Source of the DNA: Geodermatophilus africanus
GTDB lineage: Bacteria > Actinomycetota > Actinomycetes > Mycobacteriales > Geodermatophilaceae
NCBI RefSeq assembly: GCF_900107105.1
Contig: NZ_FNOT01000022.1
Coordinates: forward strand, 1 to 50,059
Length of the DNA: 50,059 nucleotides
Direction: 5' to 3'
This document shows, in pieces, positions 41,796 to 49,865 of the stretch. The notes under the pieces are model-generated. The model worked only from the letters and a program-made list of their open reading frames with translations, did not search any database and was not told where the DNA came from. The stretch's first letter is position 1; each line of letters starts with the position of its first letter. Position numbers and translations under genes: made by a program.

Positions 41796-42008
41796 TCAGC
41801 GCAGGACGTCGTCGGCGATGTCGGTGACGATCGCCCGGAACGTGCTGGTATCGACCTCGTCGTCCACGGTGACGCGGACGATGTCGGAGACCTGCTGCTC
41901 GGAGGTGGGCCGCACGGCCGCGGCCCGCGCCGCGGCGATCAGGTGCAGCTGCTGGACCCGGGCCGCGTCGCTCGCGTTCCGGACCGGGGAGAGTCGGTTC
42001 TCGCGCAT
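41796..42008 (-). CDS. Small hypothetical protein, 70 aa
   Basis: No family is recognised. ATG at 42008 begins MRENRLSPVRNASDAARVQQ, followed by a helical middle (LHLIAAARAAAVRPTSEQQV) and a possible beta-alpha end (IVRVTVDDEVDTSTFRAIVT). Composition looks like a folded protein. There is no good ribosome binding site. It lies between the repeat after nadA and the TSUP gene. It shares the opening MREN with the small protein at 549-719, probably by chance. Confidence 0.5.
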   Translation of the reverse strand: MRENRLSPVRNASDAARVQQLHLIAAARAAAVRPTSEQQVSDIVRVTVDDEVDTSTFRAIVTDIADDVLR

Positions 42009-42123
42009 GTCCCGACGCTAGGGAGGGCCGCGGCATGCGCGGGGACGCGACGGGCGTGTCCGGACCCGGGTGGACCCCTCCGTCACACGTGTAACGCGGC
42101 CCACACCCGCGACCCCGGTGCGG

Positions 42124-42879
42124 TCAGATGCGGGTGAACAGGTAGATCGACACGACGACCCCGAAGGCGACGATGAGGACCCGCAGCGGCGTGGCCGGGA
42201 TGCGGGTGGCGATGCGGGCGCCCAGGAAGCCGCCGAGCAGGCTGGCCGGGGCGGCGACCGCCACGACCTGCCAGTCGACCGGCCCGAACAGGCCGAAGAC
42301 CACGACGGTGACCGTCGCGGTGACCGCCGAGAGCGCCGACTTCAGCGCGTTGGCCAGCTTCAGCCGGTGCAGGCCCACGCCGAGGACGCCGACCAGGATG
42401 ACCCCGAGCGCCCCGCCGAAGTAGCCGCCGTAGACCGTGGCCAGGAACAGCGCTCCGTACAGCCATCCCGGGTCCCGCCGCGGGCCGCCGTCCTCGGCCT
42501 GCCTGAGCCGCCGGGTGAGCAGCGGCTGCACCGCCAGCAGCAGGCTGGCCAGCAGGACCAGCACGGGGACGACGACATCGAAGGCCGCGGTGGGCGTCGT
42601 GAGCAGCAGGACGCTGCCGGCGACCCCGCCGACGAGCGCGACCAGGCCGAAGCGGAGCAGCCGGCCGCGCTGGCCGGCGTACTCCGACCGGAAGCCCAGG
42701 ACACCGCCGAGGTAGCCGGGCCACTGGGCGATCGAGTTGGTGACGTTCGCGGCGACGGTCCCCAGGCCGAGCGCGACGAGCGTGGGGAAGAGGATCAGCG
42801 ACCCGCCCCCGGCGACGGAGTTGACGGCGCCGGCGAGGAGGGCGACGCCCGCCGCGATGGCCAGGTCGAGGGCGGACAC
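42124..42879 (-). CDS. TSUP (TauE/SafE) family membrane transporter
   Basis: A 251-residue protein with about seven or eight membrane segments. The TauE signature appears twice as expected: AGAVNSVAGGGSLILFPTL near the start and GGYFGGALGVILVGVLG in the middle, then LKLANALKSALSAVTATV and LGGFLGARIATRIPA. Members export or import sulfite, sulfoacetate or other small organic acids. GTG at 42879 is the start. It diverges closely from the DoxX-like gene. Confidence 0.9.
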   Translation of the reverse strand: MSALDLAIAAGVALLAGAVNSVAGGGSLILFPTLVALGLGTVAANVTNSIAQWPGYLGGVLGFRSEYAGQRGRLLRFGLVALVGGVAGSVLLLTTPTAAFDVVVPVLVLLASLLLAVQPLLTRRLRQAEDGGPRRDPGWLYGALFLATVYGGYFGGALGVILVGVLGVGLHRLKLANALKSALSAVTATVTVVVFGLFGPVDWQVVAVAAPASLLGGFLGARIATRIPATPLRVLIVAFGVVVSIYLFTRI

Positions 42880-42904
42880 GAGCCGCGAGCCTACGGTGAC
42901 CGGC

Positions 42905-43264
42905 GTGGCACTGACGCGGACGGGGACGGCACTGGCGCTGGCGCTCGGCGGGTCGGGGGTGCTGCACCTGGTCCGGCCGCGGACCTACGAGTGGCTGGTC
43001 CCGCCCGAACTGGGCGACGCCCGCGCATGGGTGCACGCCAGCGGGGTGGCCGAGATCGGCACCGCCGCGTTGATGGCGGTGCCGGCGACCCGGCGGGCCG
43101 GCGGCTGGGCCGCGGCGGCGCTGCTGGTCGGCTTCGTGCCCGCGCACCTGCACACCTTCCGGGTGGTGCCGCGGCGCGCGCTGCCGATGACGGTCGCCGC
43201 CGTCCGGCTGCCGCTGCAGGTGCCGCTGATCAGGCTGGCGCTCCGCGTCGCCCGGGGTCGGTGA
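42905..43264 (+). CDS. DoxX-like small membrane protein
   Basis: A 119-residue membrane protein with about four segments: ALALALGGSGVLHLVRP, SGVAEIGTAALMAVPATR, WAAAALLVGFVPAHLHTF and the end PLQVPLIRLALRV. The order and the GVLHLVRPR...ELG text resemble DoxX family members. GTG at 42905 was taken; GTG at 42896 adds three residues. The function is unknown. Confidence 0.75.
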   Translation: MALTRTGTALALALGGSGVLHLVRPRTYEWLVPPELGDARAWVHASGVAEIGTAALMAVPATRRAGGWAAAALLVGFVPAHLHTFRVVPRRALPMTVAAVRLPLQVPLIRLALRVARGR

Positions 43265-43295
43265 GGCCCGCACTCCACCGCCCCCGGACGACGGC

Positions 43296-44486
43296 TCAGC
43301 TGTCCAGCGCGGACGTCGGCTCGGTCGCCGCCCGGGGCGCCGGCGCCGGCGCGGCGGCCGCCGTCCGCTCGGGGGCGGTCCCGGCGACGGCCGTACCCGG
43401 CACCTGGCCGGGAGGCGGCGTCGGCAGCACGAGCAGCGCCAGGCCGAGTCCGGCCAGACCGGACCAGACGATGGTGCCCGCCCAGATCTCCGGCGGGTAC
43501 CAGACCCCCGCCTGGACGGCTAGTGCCGCGAACCAGGCCGCGGTCAGCGCCATCGGCGCAAGCAGGGCGACCACGCGCACGGCCGCCCGCCGCTCCGGCG
43601 CCGGGCGCAGCCGGCGGACCAGGACGTCGACGACCAGCCCGGCCACGAGTGCGGCCACCACCAGCAGCGGCCGCGCGAAGCCCTCGAGCGCGCTGGACAG
43701 GAGCGCGGGGACGGTGACGAGCACCGTCGCGGTGCCCGCCGGAGGCCGCCAGCGGCGCAGCACCAGCAGCAGCGGGCCGACGAACAGCACCGTCGCGGTC
43801 AGCGCAGCGGCCACGCCGTCGGTGACGAGGTAGTAGCGCAGCGACTCCTGGTAGTCGGCCGGGGCGCCGGCGACGTACGCCGCGATGTCCCGGGTGGGCG
43901 CCCAGGTGGTGTACGGCGACCAGTACATGAAGAAGAAGCCCACCAGCGAGACGACGAGCGTGATCGAGGCCAGCGCCGGGAGGAAGGCGCGCAGCCCCGG
44001 CGCCCCGGCGTCCGGCGTGCTCCACGCGTCGCGGAACGGCGAGGCGACGATCAGCGCGATCCCCGCGAACAGCAGCAGGTGCGTGGGGCTGAAGAGCGCG
44101 TCGATGTCGCGCTCGACGCCGAACACCAGGTGCCAGGTCATGTCACCGGCGCCCCCGACGGCGAACAGGGCGGTCCCGACCACGGCCAGCCCGTAGCCCT
44201 GGGGCACCGCGGCGACGCCGGGCCGTCCCTGCCGGAGACCCCGCCAGACCAGCCACGCCAGCCAGCCGGCGCAGGCGGTGAACCCCGAGTAGAAGAGCGC
44301 GTGCCACGGCGTGAAGAAGCTCTCGAGGGAGGTGTCGAGGTTGTTGTGGGCCCACCCGTCCACGAAGAGGCCGACCATCAACCAGGTCGCCACGGCGACG
44401 GTGACCAGGTGCTGGGCGTAGGACGCCCGGTACGGATCGCCCGACGCGGTCCGGCGCGTCAGCCGCAAGGCGGTCGGTCCGTCCAT
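43296..44486 (-). CDS. Multipass membrane protein of unknown function
   Basis: A 396-residue protein with about ten hydrophobic segments, including VTVAVATWLMVGLFVDGWAH, GLAVVGTALFAVGGAGDMTW, TLVVSLVGFFFMYWSP and ALLAPMALTAAWFAALAVQA. Polar residues inside the membrane region (DGWAHNN, GDMTWH, FSPTHLLLF with a His) hint at a metal or haem site, but no family is recognised. The C-terminal 40 residues are Pro/Ala/Thr-rich. ATG at 44486 follows GGGAGA by seven bases, which rules out the longer reading. Confidence 0.8.
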   Translation of the reverse strand: MDGPTALRLTRRTASGDPYRASYAQHLVTVAVATWLMVGLFVDGWAHNNLDTSLESFFTPWHALFYSGFTACAGWLAWLVWRGLRQGRPGVAAVPQGYGLAVVGTALFAVGGAGDMTWHLVFGVERDIDALFSPTHLLLFAGIALIVASPFRDAWSTPDAGAPGLRAFLPALASITLVVSLVGFFFMYWSPYTTWAPTRDIAAYVAGAPADYQESLRYYLVTDGVAAALTATVLFVGPLLLVLRRWRPPAGTATVLVTVPALLSSALEGFARPLLVVAALVAGLVVDVLVRRLRPAPERRAAVRVVALLAPMALTAAWFAALAVQAGVWYPPEIWAGTIVWSGLAGLGLALLVLPTPPPGQVPGTAVAGTAPERTAAAAPAPAPRAATEPTSALDS

Positions 44487-44645
44487 GGCACGTCTCCCGT
44501 CGTGGCGGAGCCTCGGTCGGTGCGCTGGAACCATCGCATCGTCGGGCCCTCCGGGGCGAGCCACTTCCGCTGTGTCGTGGCGACGTCGTGCCGACACCGG
44601 CCGTGGTCCGGTGGTGGGCCGCCGTCCTGGGGCGGGCACCGGGCG

Positions 44646-45128
44646 CTAGCCGAACCGGCGCCGGTGCAGCTCGTGCACCTCCTCGTCGAGCCCGGCGACC
44701 GGGCCCTCGACCGGCACGCCGGGAGCGACCTCGGGAACGGGGAGCGGCGCCACCGGCGAGGGCGGGGCGCCGAGCCCGGCCCGCCAGACCCGGAGCTGGG
44801 CCGAGGAGCTGGCGTAGGCGATGCGGCCGAGGCCGACCCAGGCGTGCGCGGCGGCGCACATGGGGCAGTGCTCGCCGGAGGTGTAGACGGTCGCCGCGGC
44901 CCGCTCGTCGGGGGTCAGGTGCGTGGCGGCCCAGCGGGCGATGGCGAACTCGGGGTGCTGCGTGGCGTCACCGCCGGCCACGTGGTTGCTGTCCTCGAAC
45001 CGGACCCGCCCGTCGCCGTCCACCAGCACCGACCCGAAGGGCTCGTCGCCGGCGTCGAGGGCTGCGCGGGCGAGCGCGATGCAGCGCCGCAGGTGGGTCC
45101 GGTCGGTCTCGTCGATCACGCCGTCCAT
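44646..45128 (-). CDS. Nucleoside deaminase (CDA fold)
   Basis: A 160-residue zinc deaminase. The active site is present in the variant form HPE (His 58, Glu 60 in ATQHPEFAIARWAA) instead of the common HAE, with the Cys ligands 88 and 91 in GEHCPMCAAAHAW. FGSVLVDGDGRVRFEDSN before it is the standard substrate strand. Relatives are guanine deaminase or tRNA-adenosine deaminase-like enzymes; the exact base is unclear. ATG at 45128 lies back to back with the PIG-L gene (39 bases). It is on the same strand as the membrane protein gene downstream. Confidence 0.87.
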   Translation of the reverse strand: MDGVIDETDRTHLRRCIALARAALDAGDEPFGSVLVDGDGRVRFEDSNHVAGGDATQHPEFAIARWAATHLTPDERAAATVYTSGEHCPMCAAAHAWVGLGRIAYASSSAQLRVWRAGLGAPPSPVAPLPVPEVAPGVPVEGPVAGLDEEVHELHRRRFG

Positions 45129-45167
45129 CCTGGCCGGACGTCGTCCCTCGGGAGCAGACTGCGCGCC

Positions 45168-45887
45168 ATGCCACCTCTGCCGATGCCCGACGACTGGCGG
45201 CGCGCGCTGGTCGTGGCCGCGCACCCCGACGACATCGAGTACGGCCTCGCCGCGGCGGTCGCCGCGTGGACGGCGGCCGGCAAGGAGGTGCACTACCTGC
45301 TGGCCACCCGCGGCGAGGCCGGGATGGCGGGGATGCCGCCGGCCGAGTCCGGACCGTTGCGCGAGGACGAGGAGCGGCGCTCGGCCGCCGTCGTCGGCGT
45401 CACCGAGGTGGAGTTCCTCGACCACCGGGACGGCGTGCTGGTGGCCGGGCCGGAGCTGCGGCGCGACCTCGCGGGGGCGATCCGGCGGCACCGGCCCGAG
45501 CTCGTCGTCACCGGCTACTTCGGCCCGACGTGGACGCCGCCGGGCGTCTCGCCGGCGTACGTGAACTCGGCCGACCACCGTGCGCTGGGTCAGAGCACAC
45601 TGGACGCGGTCGCCGACGCGGGGAACGAGTGGATCTTCCCAGACCTGACCGAGGAGCCCTGGCGCGGTGTGCAGTACATCGCGGTGGCAGAGCTGACGGA
45701 CACGCCGCACGAGGTCGACGTGACCGATCAGGTGGAGAGGGCCGTCGCCTCCCTGTGCGAGCACCGCCGGTACTTGGAGCTGATCTCGGACGAACCCGTC
45801 GACGTGCAGGCACGTCAGATCGTCGACATGTCGACGCTGACCGAGGACGGTCGCCGGCGGGTCGGCTTCTCCCTCTACTGGGGCTGA
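45168..45887 (+). CDS. PIG-L family deacetylase
   Basis: A 239-residue zinc deacetylase of the LmbE/PIG-L fold. The metal motif AAHPDDIEYG (H19, D22) is clear, a catalytic Asp is in the same motif, and the third His position lies in NSADHRALGQ. It continues DVTDQVERAVASLCEHRRYL. Family members deacetylate GlcNAc-inositol (MshB in mycothiol synthesis), antibiotics or bacillithiol precursors. MshB itself is longer (about 300), so this is more likely a general PIG-L deacetylase. ATG at 45168 is the start. Confidence 0.9.
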   Translation: MPPLPMPDDWRRALVVAAHPDDIEYGLAAAVAAWTAAGKEVHYLLATRGEAGMAGMPPAESGPLREDEERRSAAVVGVTEVEFLDHRDGVLVAGPELRRDLAGAIRRHRPELVVTGYFGPTWTPPGVSPAYVNSADHRALGQSTLDAVADAGNEWIFPDLTEEPWRGVQYIAVAELTDTPHEVDVTDQVERAVASLCEHRRYLELISDEPVDVQARQIVDMSTLTEDGRRRVGFSLYWG

Positions 45888-45997
45888 CACCCGCGAGGCG
45901 GGGTCTGGACACGACCGGCCTCCAGCGCCCACAGTGACGGCCGCCACACTCTCCGCGGCGGTCAGGGGAGCCGCCCGGTGGGCTGACAACGGGGGCG

Positions 45998-46447
45998 TCA
46001 TGCGCAGACGCGGCACGGCCGGAGTGCTTCCTGACGGCCACGCCGCTGGGCTGCCAGGCCGCCTTGGATGCCGCGCTGACCGGCGTGGCGGAGCGGCTGA
46101 CCACCATCCTCGGCGCGCTGGTCGATGCCGCCGTGCGGGACACCGAGGTGGTGGTGACCACCTACTACAACCCGATCGGCTCCTGCGTCCTCGGCCAGCG
46201 GAACCCGGCGGCCCCGAGGATCGCCGACGTCGGTCTCGAGGGCGGCAGCATCCCCGGCGTCCTGACCCTGACGGCGGGTCTCAACGACGTCATCCGCGAG
46301 GTCGCCGCCGGCACGGGCGCCCAGGTGGCGGAGCTGTACGGGGAGCTCGGTCCGGGCCAGTACATCGGTGGCGAGGACTGCCTGCACCCGAACGCGGCCG
46401 GCCACGTGCGGATCGCGGAACTCCTGTACGCCACCCTGGCCCACTGA
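45998..46447 (+). pseudogene. SGNH/GDSL hydrolase, N-terminally truncated
   Basis: The C-terminal half of an actinobacterial SGNH esterase. Readable text begins at PECFLTATPLGCQAALDAAL, continues TEVVVTTYYNPIGSCVLGQR and ends with the catalytic Asp-His motif in EDCLHPNAAGHVRIAELL. The N-terminal GDS block with the nucleophile Ser and the Gly and Asn blocks are absent: upstream the frame meets a stop at 45935 and no start with a ribosome binding site is seen (TTG at 46064 at best). The remnant ends 46 bases before rnpB. Confidence 0.75.
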
Positions 46448-46492
46448 TGCGCGAGCCTCGGGGATCCGGCCGACTAGACTGCTCACCACGAC

Positions 46493-46899
46493 GGACGAGT
46501 CGGCCGGGCGGTCGCGTCGGCGGGGGAGACCCCGTCGCCGAGGAACGTCCGGGCTCCACAGGGCAGGGTGGTCGCTAACGGCGACCCGGGGTGACCCGCG
46601 GGACAGTGCCACAGAGAACAGACCGCCAGCGGCTCGCCGCTGGTGAGGGTGAAACGGTGGTGTAAGAGACCACCAGCGCACCGGGTGACCGGTGCGGCTC
46701 GGTAAACCCCACCCGGAGCAAGGTCGAGAGGGACGACGGTCGCACCGCCGTCCTGCGCAGGCGTTCGAGGGCTGCCCGCCCGATGCCTGCGGGTGGACCG
46801 CTGGAGCCTGCCGGCAACGGCAGGCGTAGATGGATGGCCGCCCATCGGGATGCCGTGAGGCACCCGTGGACAGAACCCGGCGTACAGGCCGACTCGTCC
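46493..46899 (+). ncRNA. rnpB: RNase P RNA, bacterial class A
   Basis: The catalytic RNA that trims tRNA 5' ends. P1 pairs GGACGAGTCGGCC (46493-46505) with GGCCGACTCGTCC (46887-46899) perfectly. Universal core blocks are present: GAGGAACGTCCGGGCTCCAC, GCCACAGAGAACAGACCGCC, AGGGTGAAACGGTGGTGTAA, the GGTAAACCCCACCCGGAGCA segment and CGTAGATGGATGGCCGCC with the closing ACAGAACCCGGCGTACAGGC. Length of about 407 nt matches streptomycete rnpB. Several apparent reading frames over this stretch are artefacts. Confidence 0.97.
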
Positions 46900-46908
46900 G
46901 TCGCCCGG

Positions 46909-46935
46909 CTCTGAGCTGCAGGAATGCAGTCAGAG
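46909..46935 (+). terminator. Candidate rnpB terminator hairpin
   Basis: CTCTGA and CTGCA (46909-46920) pair with TGCAG and TCAGAG (46925-46935) around loop GGAA, 11 bp with one bulged G, starting ten bases after the rnpB P1 helix. The rest of the gap to 47137 shows nothing further. Confidence 0.55.
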
Positions 46936-47137
46936 GTGGGCGTCGGTCCGCGCAGGGCCCGCGATTCGGCCGAGCACGGCGTCCACCCGGCCCGCTCCAC
47001 GGCCGGTCGCCGGACCGCCGCCCTTCCGGCAGGCGCATCCCCGACCGACCGAGCCGGACGCAGACCCGCGGGACCGATGAGATCGTCCGCGTCGGCCGGT
47101 CCGAGCTGCCGGACCGAGTCGTGGATCAGGAGGACGC

Positions 47138-47725
47138 ATGCGGAAGATCGTCGTGCACATGATGCTGTCGCTGGACGGCTACTTCGAGGGGCCGGACCAC
47201 GACCTGAGCTGGCACCGCGTCGACGAGGAGCTGCACGCGCACTTCAACGAGCAGCTCGCGACCCAGAGCGCCTTCCTCGAGGGCCGGGTCAGCTACGAGC
47301 TCATGGAAACGTTCTGGCCGACCGCCGACCAGAACCCGGACCACCCGCCGACCATGCGCGAGTTCGCCGGCATCTGGCGGGCGGTGCCGAAGATCGTGTT
47401 CTCCCGCACGCTGCAGCAGGTCGGCCCCAACGCCTCGCTGCGGACAGAGGTGGACGCCGACGAGATCCGCGCACTGAAGCAGCAGCCCGGCGGGGACATG
47501 ACGCTCGGCGGGGTCGACCTGGTCGAGACCTTCCGCCGAATGGACCTGGTCGACGAGTACCGGCTCTACGTCAACCCGGTCGTCATCGGCCGCGGTCGAC
47601 GGCTGTTCGAGACCGCCGACGACCCGACCGACCTGGAGCTGGTGGAGAACCGGCGGTTCGGCAACGGTGTCGTCCTGCTGCGCTACGCCGTCCGACGGGC
47701 CCAGGTGTCGACGTCGAGCGGTTGA
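47138..47725 (+). CDS. Dihydrofolate reductase family protein (RibD C-terminal domain), copy 3
   Basis: A 195-residue RibD/DHFR-like reductase of another subgroup than the copies at 1878 and 39980. It has KIVVHMMLSLDGYFEGPDHD, LEGRVSYELMETFWPTADQN, VFSRTLQQVGPNASL and GGDMTLGGVDLVETF, then VVIGRGRRLFE. These are usual for actinobacterial dihydrofolate reductase family proteins (YyaP/YwjB-like). ATG at 47138 follows AGGAGGA. No operon partner is seen; the 198 bases after it, before the ABC permease, hold no gene. Confidence 0.9.
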   Translation: MRKIVVHMMLSLDGYFEGPDHDLSWHRVDEELHAHFNEQLATQSAFLEGRVSYELMETFWPTADQNPDHPPTMREFAGIWRAVPKIVFSRTLQQVGPNASLRTEVDADEIRALKQQPGGDMTLGGVDLVETFRRMDLVDEYRLYVNPVVIGRGRRLFETADDPTDLELVENRRFGNGVVLLRYAVRRAQVSTSSG

Positions 47726-47923
47726 GCACGACCGCTCCGATGCGCCCACAGGTCACCCCAGGGACACCCGGGGTGTGCCGGGTTCGCGGCGCCGGAGGCC
47801 GCGCTCGAGTCGACACAGCGTCCACACCTCGGCCGGATACAGCCGTCTGCGACCAACTGGCCACAGAGCCCGGGAGCCGCCGTCCGATCCGCCACTGCAC
47901 TCCCGCTCAGCACCGGCCTCAGT

Positions 47924-48766
47924 TCAGTCGCGGGAACGGCGACGGAACGCCGAGACGGCGAGCGGCGCGAAGATCGCCGTGAGCACGACCGACCAGCCGA
48001 TCGAGACCAGGATCGGGTGCTGCAACGGCCACGCGGCATCCGCGCCAGCGGCCGGCCCGTTCCCCCACAGCTCGCGGCACGCCTGGGTGATGGCCGAGAC
48101 CGGGTTCCACTCGGAGACGGCCCGCAGCCAGGCCGGCATGCTCTCGGTCGGCACGAACGTGTTGGCCACGAAGGTCAGTGGGAACATGACGGTGAACATG
48201 AAGCCCTGCACGGCCTCGACGGTCCGCATCAGCGAGCCGACCCAGATGCCGAGCCAGATGAGCGCGAAGCCGAACAGCAGCAGGAGCAGGAAGGCGAGCA
48301 CTCCGCTCACGACCCCGTTGCGGACCCGCCAGCCGATCAGCAGACCGGTCACCGCCATGACGGCGACGCCGATGCTGGAGTGGATCAGGCTCGAGATGCT
48401 CCGCCCGACCAGCACCGCCGGCCGGGGGACCGGCAGGGACTTGAACCGGTCGACGAACCCCTTCTGCAGGTCGTTGGTCAGCCCCATGGCCACGATGGCG
48501 GAGGAGAAGACCATGGTCTGCACCATGATCCCGGGGAGCAGGAACTCCTTGTAGTCGGCGCCCGGCGCCGCGATCGCCCCGCCGAAGACGTAGGCGAACA
48601 GCAGCACGAACATCACCGACTGCACCGTGACGTCGAGCAGCATCTCGGGCATCCGCCGGATGTGCAGCAGGTTGCGCCAGACGATGGTCGACGACGCCCG
48701 CAGCAGGGACGGCGGGGAGATGGGCGGCCGCGTGGCCGGTGCCCGGGTGGCCTGGACGGTGGTCAT
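47924..48766 (-). CDS. ABC-2 type exporter permease (DrrB-like)
   Basis: A 280-residue ABC-2 permease with six membrane segments, for example SVMFVLLFAYVFGGAIAAPG, SSIGVAVMAVTGLLIGW, VLAFLLLLLFGFALIWLGIW and the last VVLTAIFAPLAVSAFRRRS. The conserved PLTFVANTFVPTESMPAWL segment is typical of DrrB and related drug exporters. ATG at 48766 overlaps the stop of the ATPase gene by four bases. Together they form a two-gene exporter for drugs, lipids or polyketides; the cargo is unknown. Confidence 0.93.
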   Translation of the reverse strand: MTTVQATRAPATRPPISPPSLLRASSTIVWRNLLHIRRMPEMLLDVTVQSVMFVLLFAYVFGGAIAAPGADYKEFLLPGIMVQTMVFSSAIVAMGLTNDLQKGFVDRFKSLPVPRPAVLVGRSISSLIHSSIGVAVMAVTGLLIGWRVRNGVVSGVLAFLLLLLFGFALIWLGIWVGSLMRTVEAVQGFMFTVMFPLTFVANTFVPTESMPAWLRAVSEWNPVSAITQACRELWGNGPAAGADAAWPLQHPILVSIGWSVVLTAIFAPLAVSAFRRRSRD

Positions 48767-49746
48767 GGCGTGACTCCCTCGTTCGTCAGGTCTGCGGCAT
48801 CCTCGGCCTCGGCCCGGTGCCCGGTGAGGTGCAGGAAGACGTCGTCCAGGCTCGGCCGGGTCAGGCCCAGGTCGTCGAGTTCGATGCCGCTGGTCTCGAA
48901 CACCGCGGCGATGCGCGTCATGTCGCCGAGCCCGCCGGCCTGCGCGGTCAGCCGCCGGCTGCCTGGCTCGACGTGCACCTCCTGGCAGCAGGACTCCATG
49001 AGCTGCGCCGCCCGGTCGAGATCAGCGGCGTGGGTCAGGGTGACGACGACGCTGGCTCGGCCCGCCTGGTCCTTGAGCTGTGTCGGCGTGCCGGCGGCGA
49101 TGACCCTGCCCTTGTCCACCACCACGATCTCGTCGGCCAGGTGGTCGGCCTCCTCCAGGTACTGCGTCGTCAGGACGAGGGTGGTGCCCTCGCTCACGAG
49201 CTCCCGGAGGACCGCCCACAGCCCCGACCGGCTCTGCGGGTCCAGGCCCGTCGTGGGCTCGTCCAGGAAGAGGATCGGCGGTGCCGCCAGCAGGCTCACC
49301 GCCAGGTCGAGGCGGCGACGCATCCCGCCGGAGTACGTCTTCGCCATCCGGTCGGCCGCGTCGAGGAGGTCGAAGCGGGCGAAGAGCCGCTCGGTCGCCT
49401 CCCGGACGTACTTCTTGGGCAGGCCGTAGAGACTGCCGATCAGCTTGAGGTTCTCCCGTCCGGTGAGGATCTCGTCGACGGTCGCCGCCTGACCGGTGAG
49501 GCCCAAGCTGCGGCGGACCTCGGTCGGCTGCCTCAGGATGTCGAAACCGGCCACCCGACCCGTCCCGCTCGTGGGGACGCTCAACGTGGTCAGCATCCGC
49601 ACCAAGGTGGTCTTGCCCGCCCCGTTGGGCCCGAGCAGGCCGAGGACCGAGCCCTCCGGAACGACGAAGCTCACCCCGTCGACGGCTCGGGTCTCGCCGA
49701 AGTGCTTGACCAGGTCGATCGCCTCGACCGCAGGTGCGGCGTTCAT
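48763..49746 (-). CDS. ABC exporter ATP-binding protein (DrrA-like)
   Basis: A 327-residue ATPase of the daunorubicin-resistance (DrrA) group. Walker A is LLGPNGAGKTTL (about residues 38-48), the signature is YSGGMRRRLDLA, Walker B is ILFLDEPTTGLDPQSR, followed by the switch His region TLVLTTQYLEEADHLAD. The C-terminal domain ends with TRPSLDDVFLHLTGH, usual for DrrA. ATG at 49746 follows AGGAACAGG; the longer reading upstream would cross the promoter described at 49812-49842. It is translationally coupled to the permease. Confidence 0.95.
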   Translation of the reverse strand: MNAAPAVEAIDLVKHFGETRAVDGVSFVVPEGSVLGLLGPNGAGKTTLVRMLTTLSVPTSGTGRVAGFDILRQPTEVRRSLGLTGQAATVDEILTGRENLKLIGSLYGLPKKYVREATERLFARFDLLDAADRMAKTYSGGMRRRLDLAVSLLAAPPILFLDEPTTGLDPQSRSGLWAVLRELVSEGTTLVLTTQYLEEADHLADEIVVVDKGRVIAAGTPTQLKDQAGRASVVVTLTHAADLDRAAQLMESCCQEVHVEPGSRRLTAQAGGLGDMTRIAAVFETSGIELDDLGLTRPSLDDVFLHLTGHRAEAEDAADLTNEGVTP

Positions 49747-49811
49747 GCCGCGATCCTGTTCCTCGGTACCGACAGTTCGACGACGGTGGTCGTCCGCGGA
49801 GTCATGCGGCC

Positions 49812-49842
49812 AGCATGCGACCTCAACTGAGCTTGAGGGCAA
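49812..49842 (-). promoter_or_regulatory. MerR/SoxR-type promoter with dyad, upstream of the ABC exporter
   Basis: On the minus strand TTGCCC (49842-49837) and CATGCT (49817-49812) are 19 bases apart, the over-long spacing used by MerR-family activators. Between them lies a dyad, CCTCAA (49838-49833) and TTGAGG (49826-49821) around six bases, close to the SoxR box pattern CCTCAA-n6-TTGAGG. The start codon is about 60 bases further on. No MerR-type gene is in the window. Confidence 0.65.
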
Positions 49843-49865
49843 GTGGATTACGAGGTCCTCCGGCG

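Noticed and set aside
45168..45887. Assigning the PIG-L gene as mshB of mycothiol synthesis
   Set aside because: The protein is about 60 residues shorter than MshB and no other mycothiol gene is nearby.
46483..47038. Several reading frames over 46480-47040
   Set aside because: They overlap RNase P RNA, whose conserved core and P1 helix are unmistakable.
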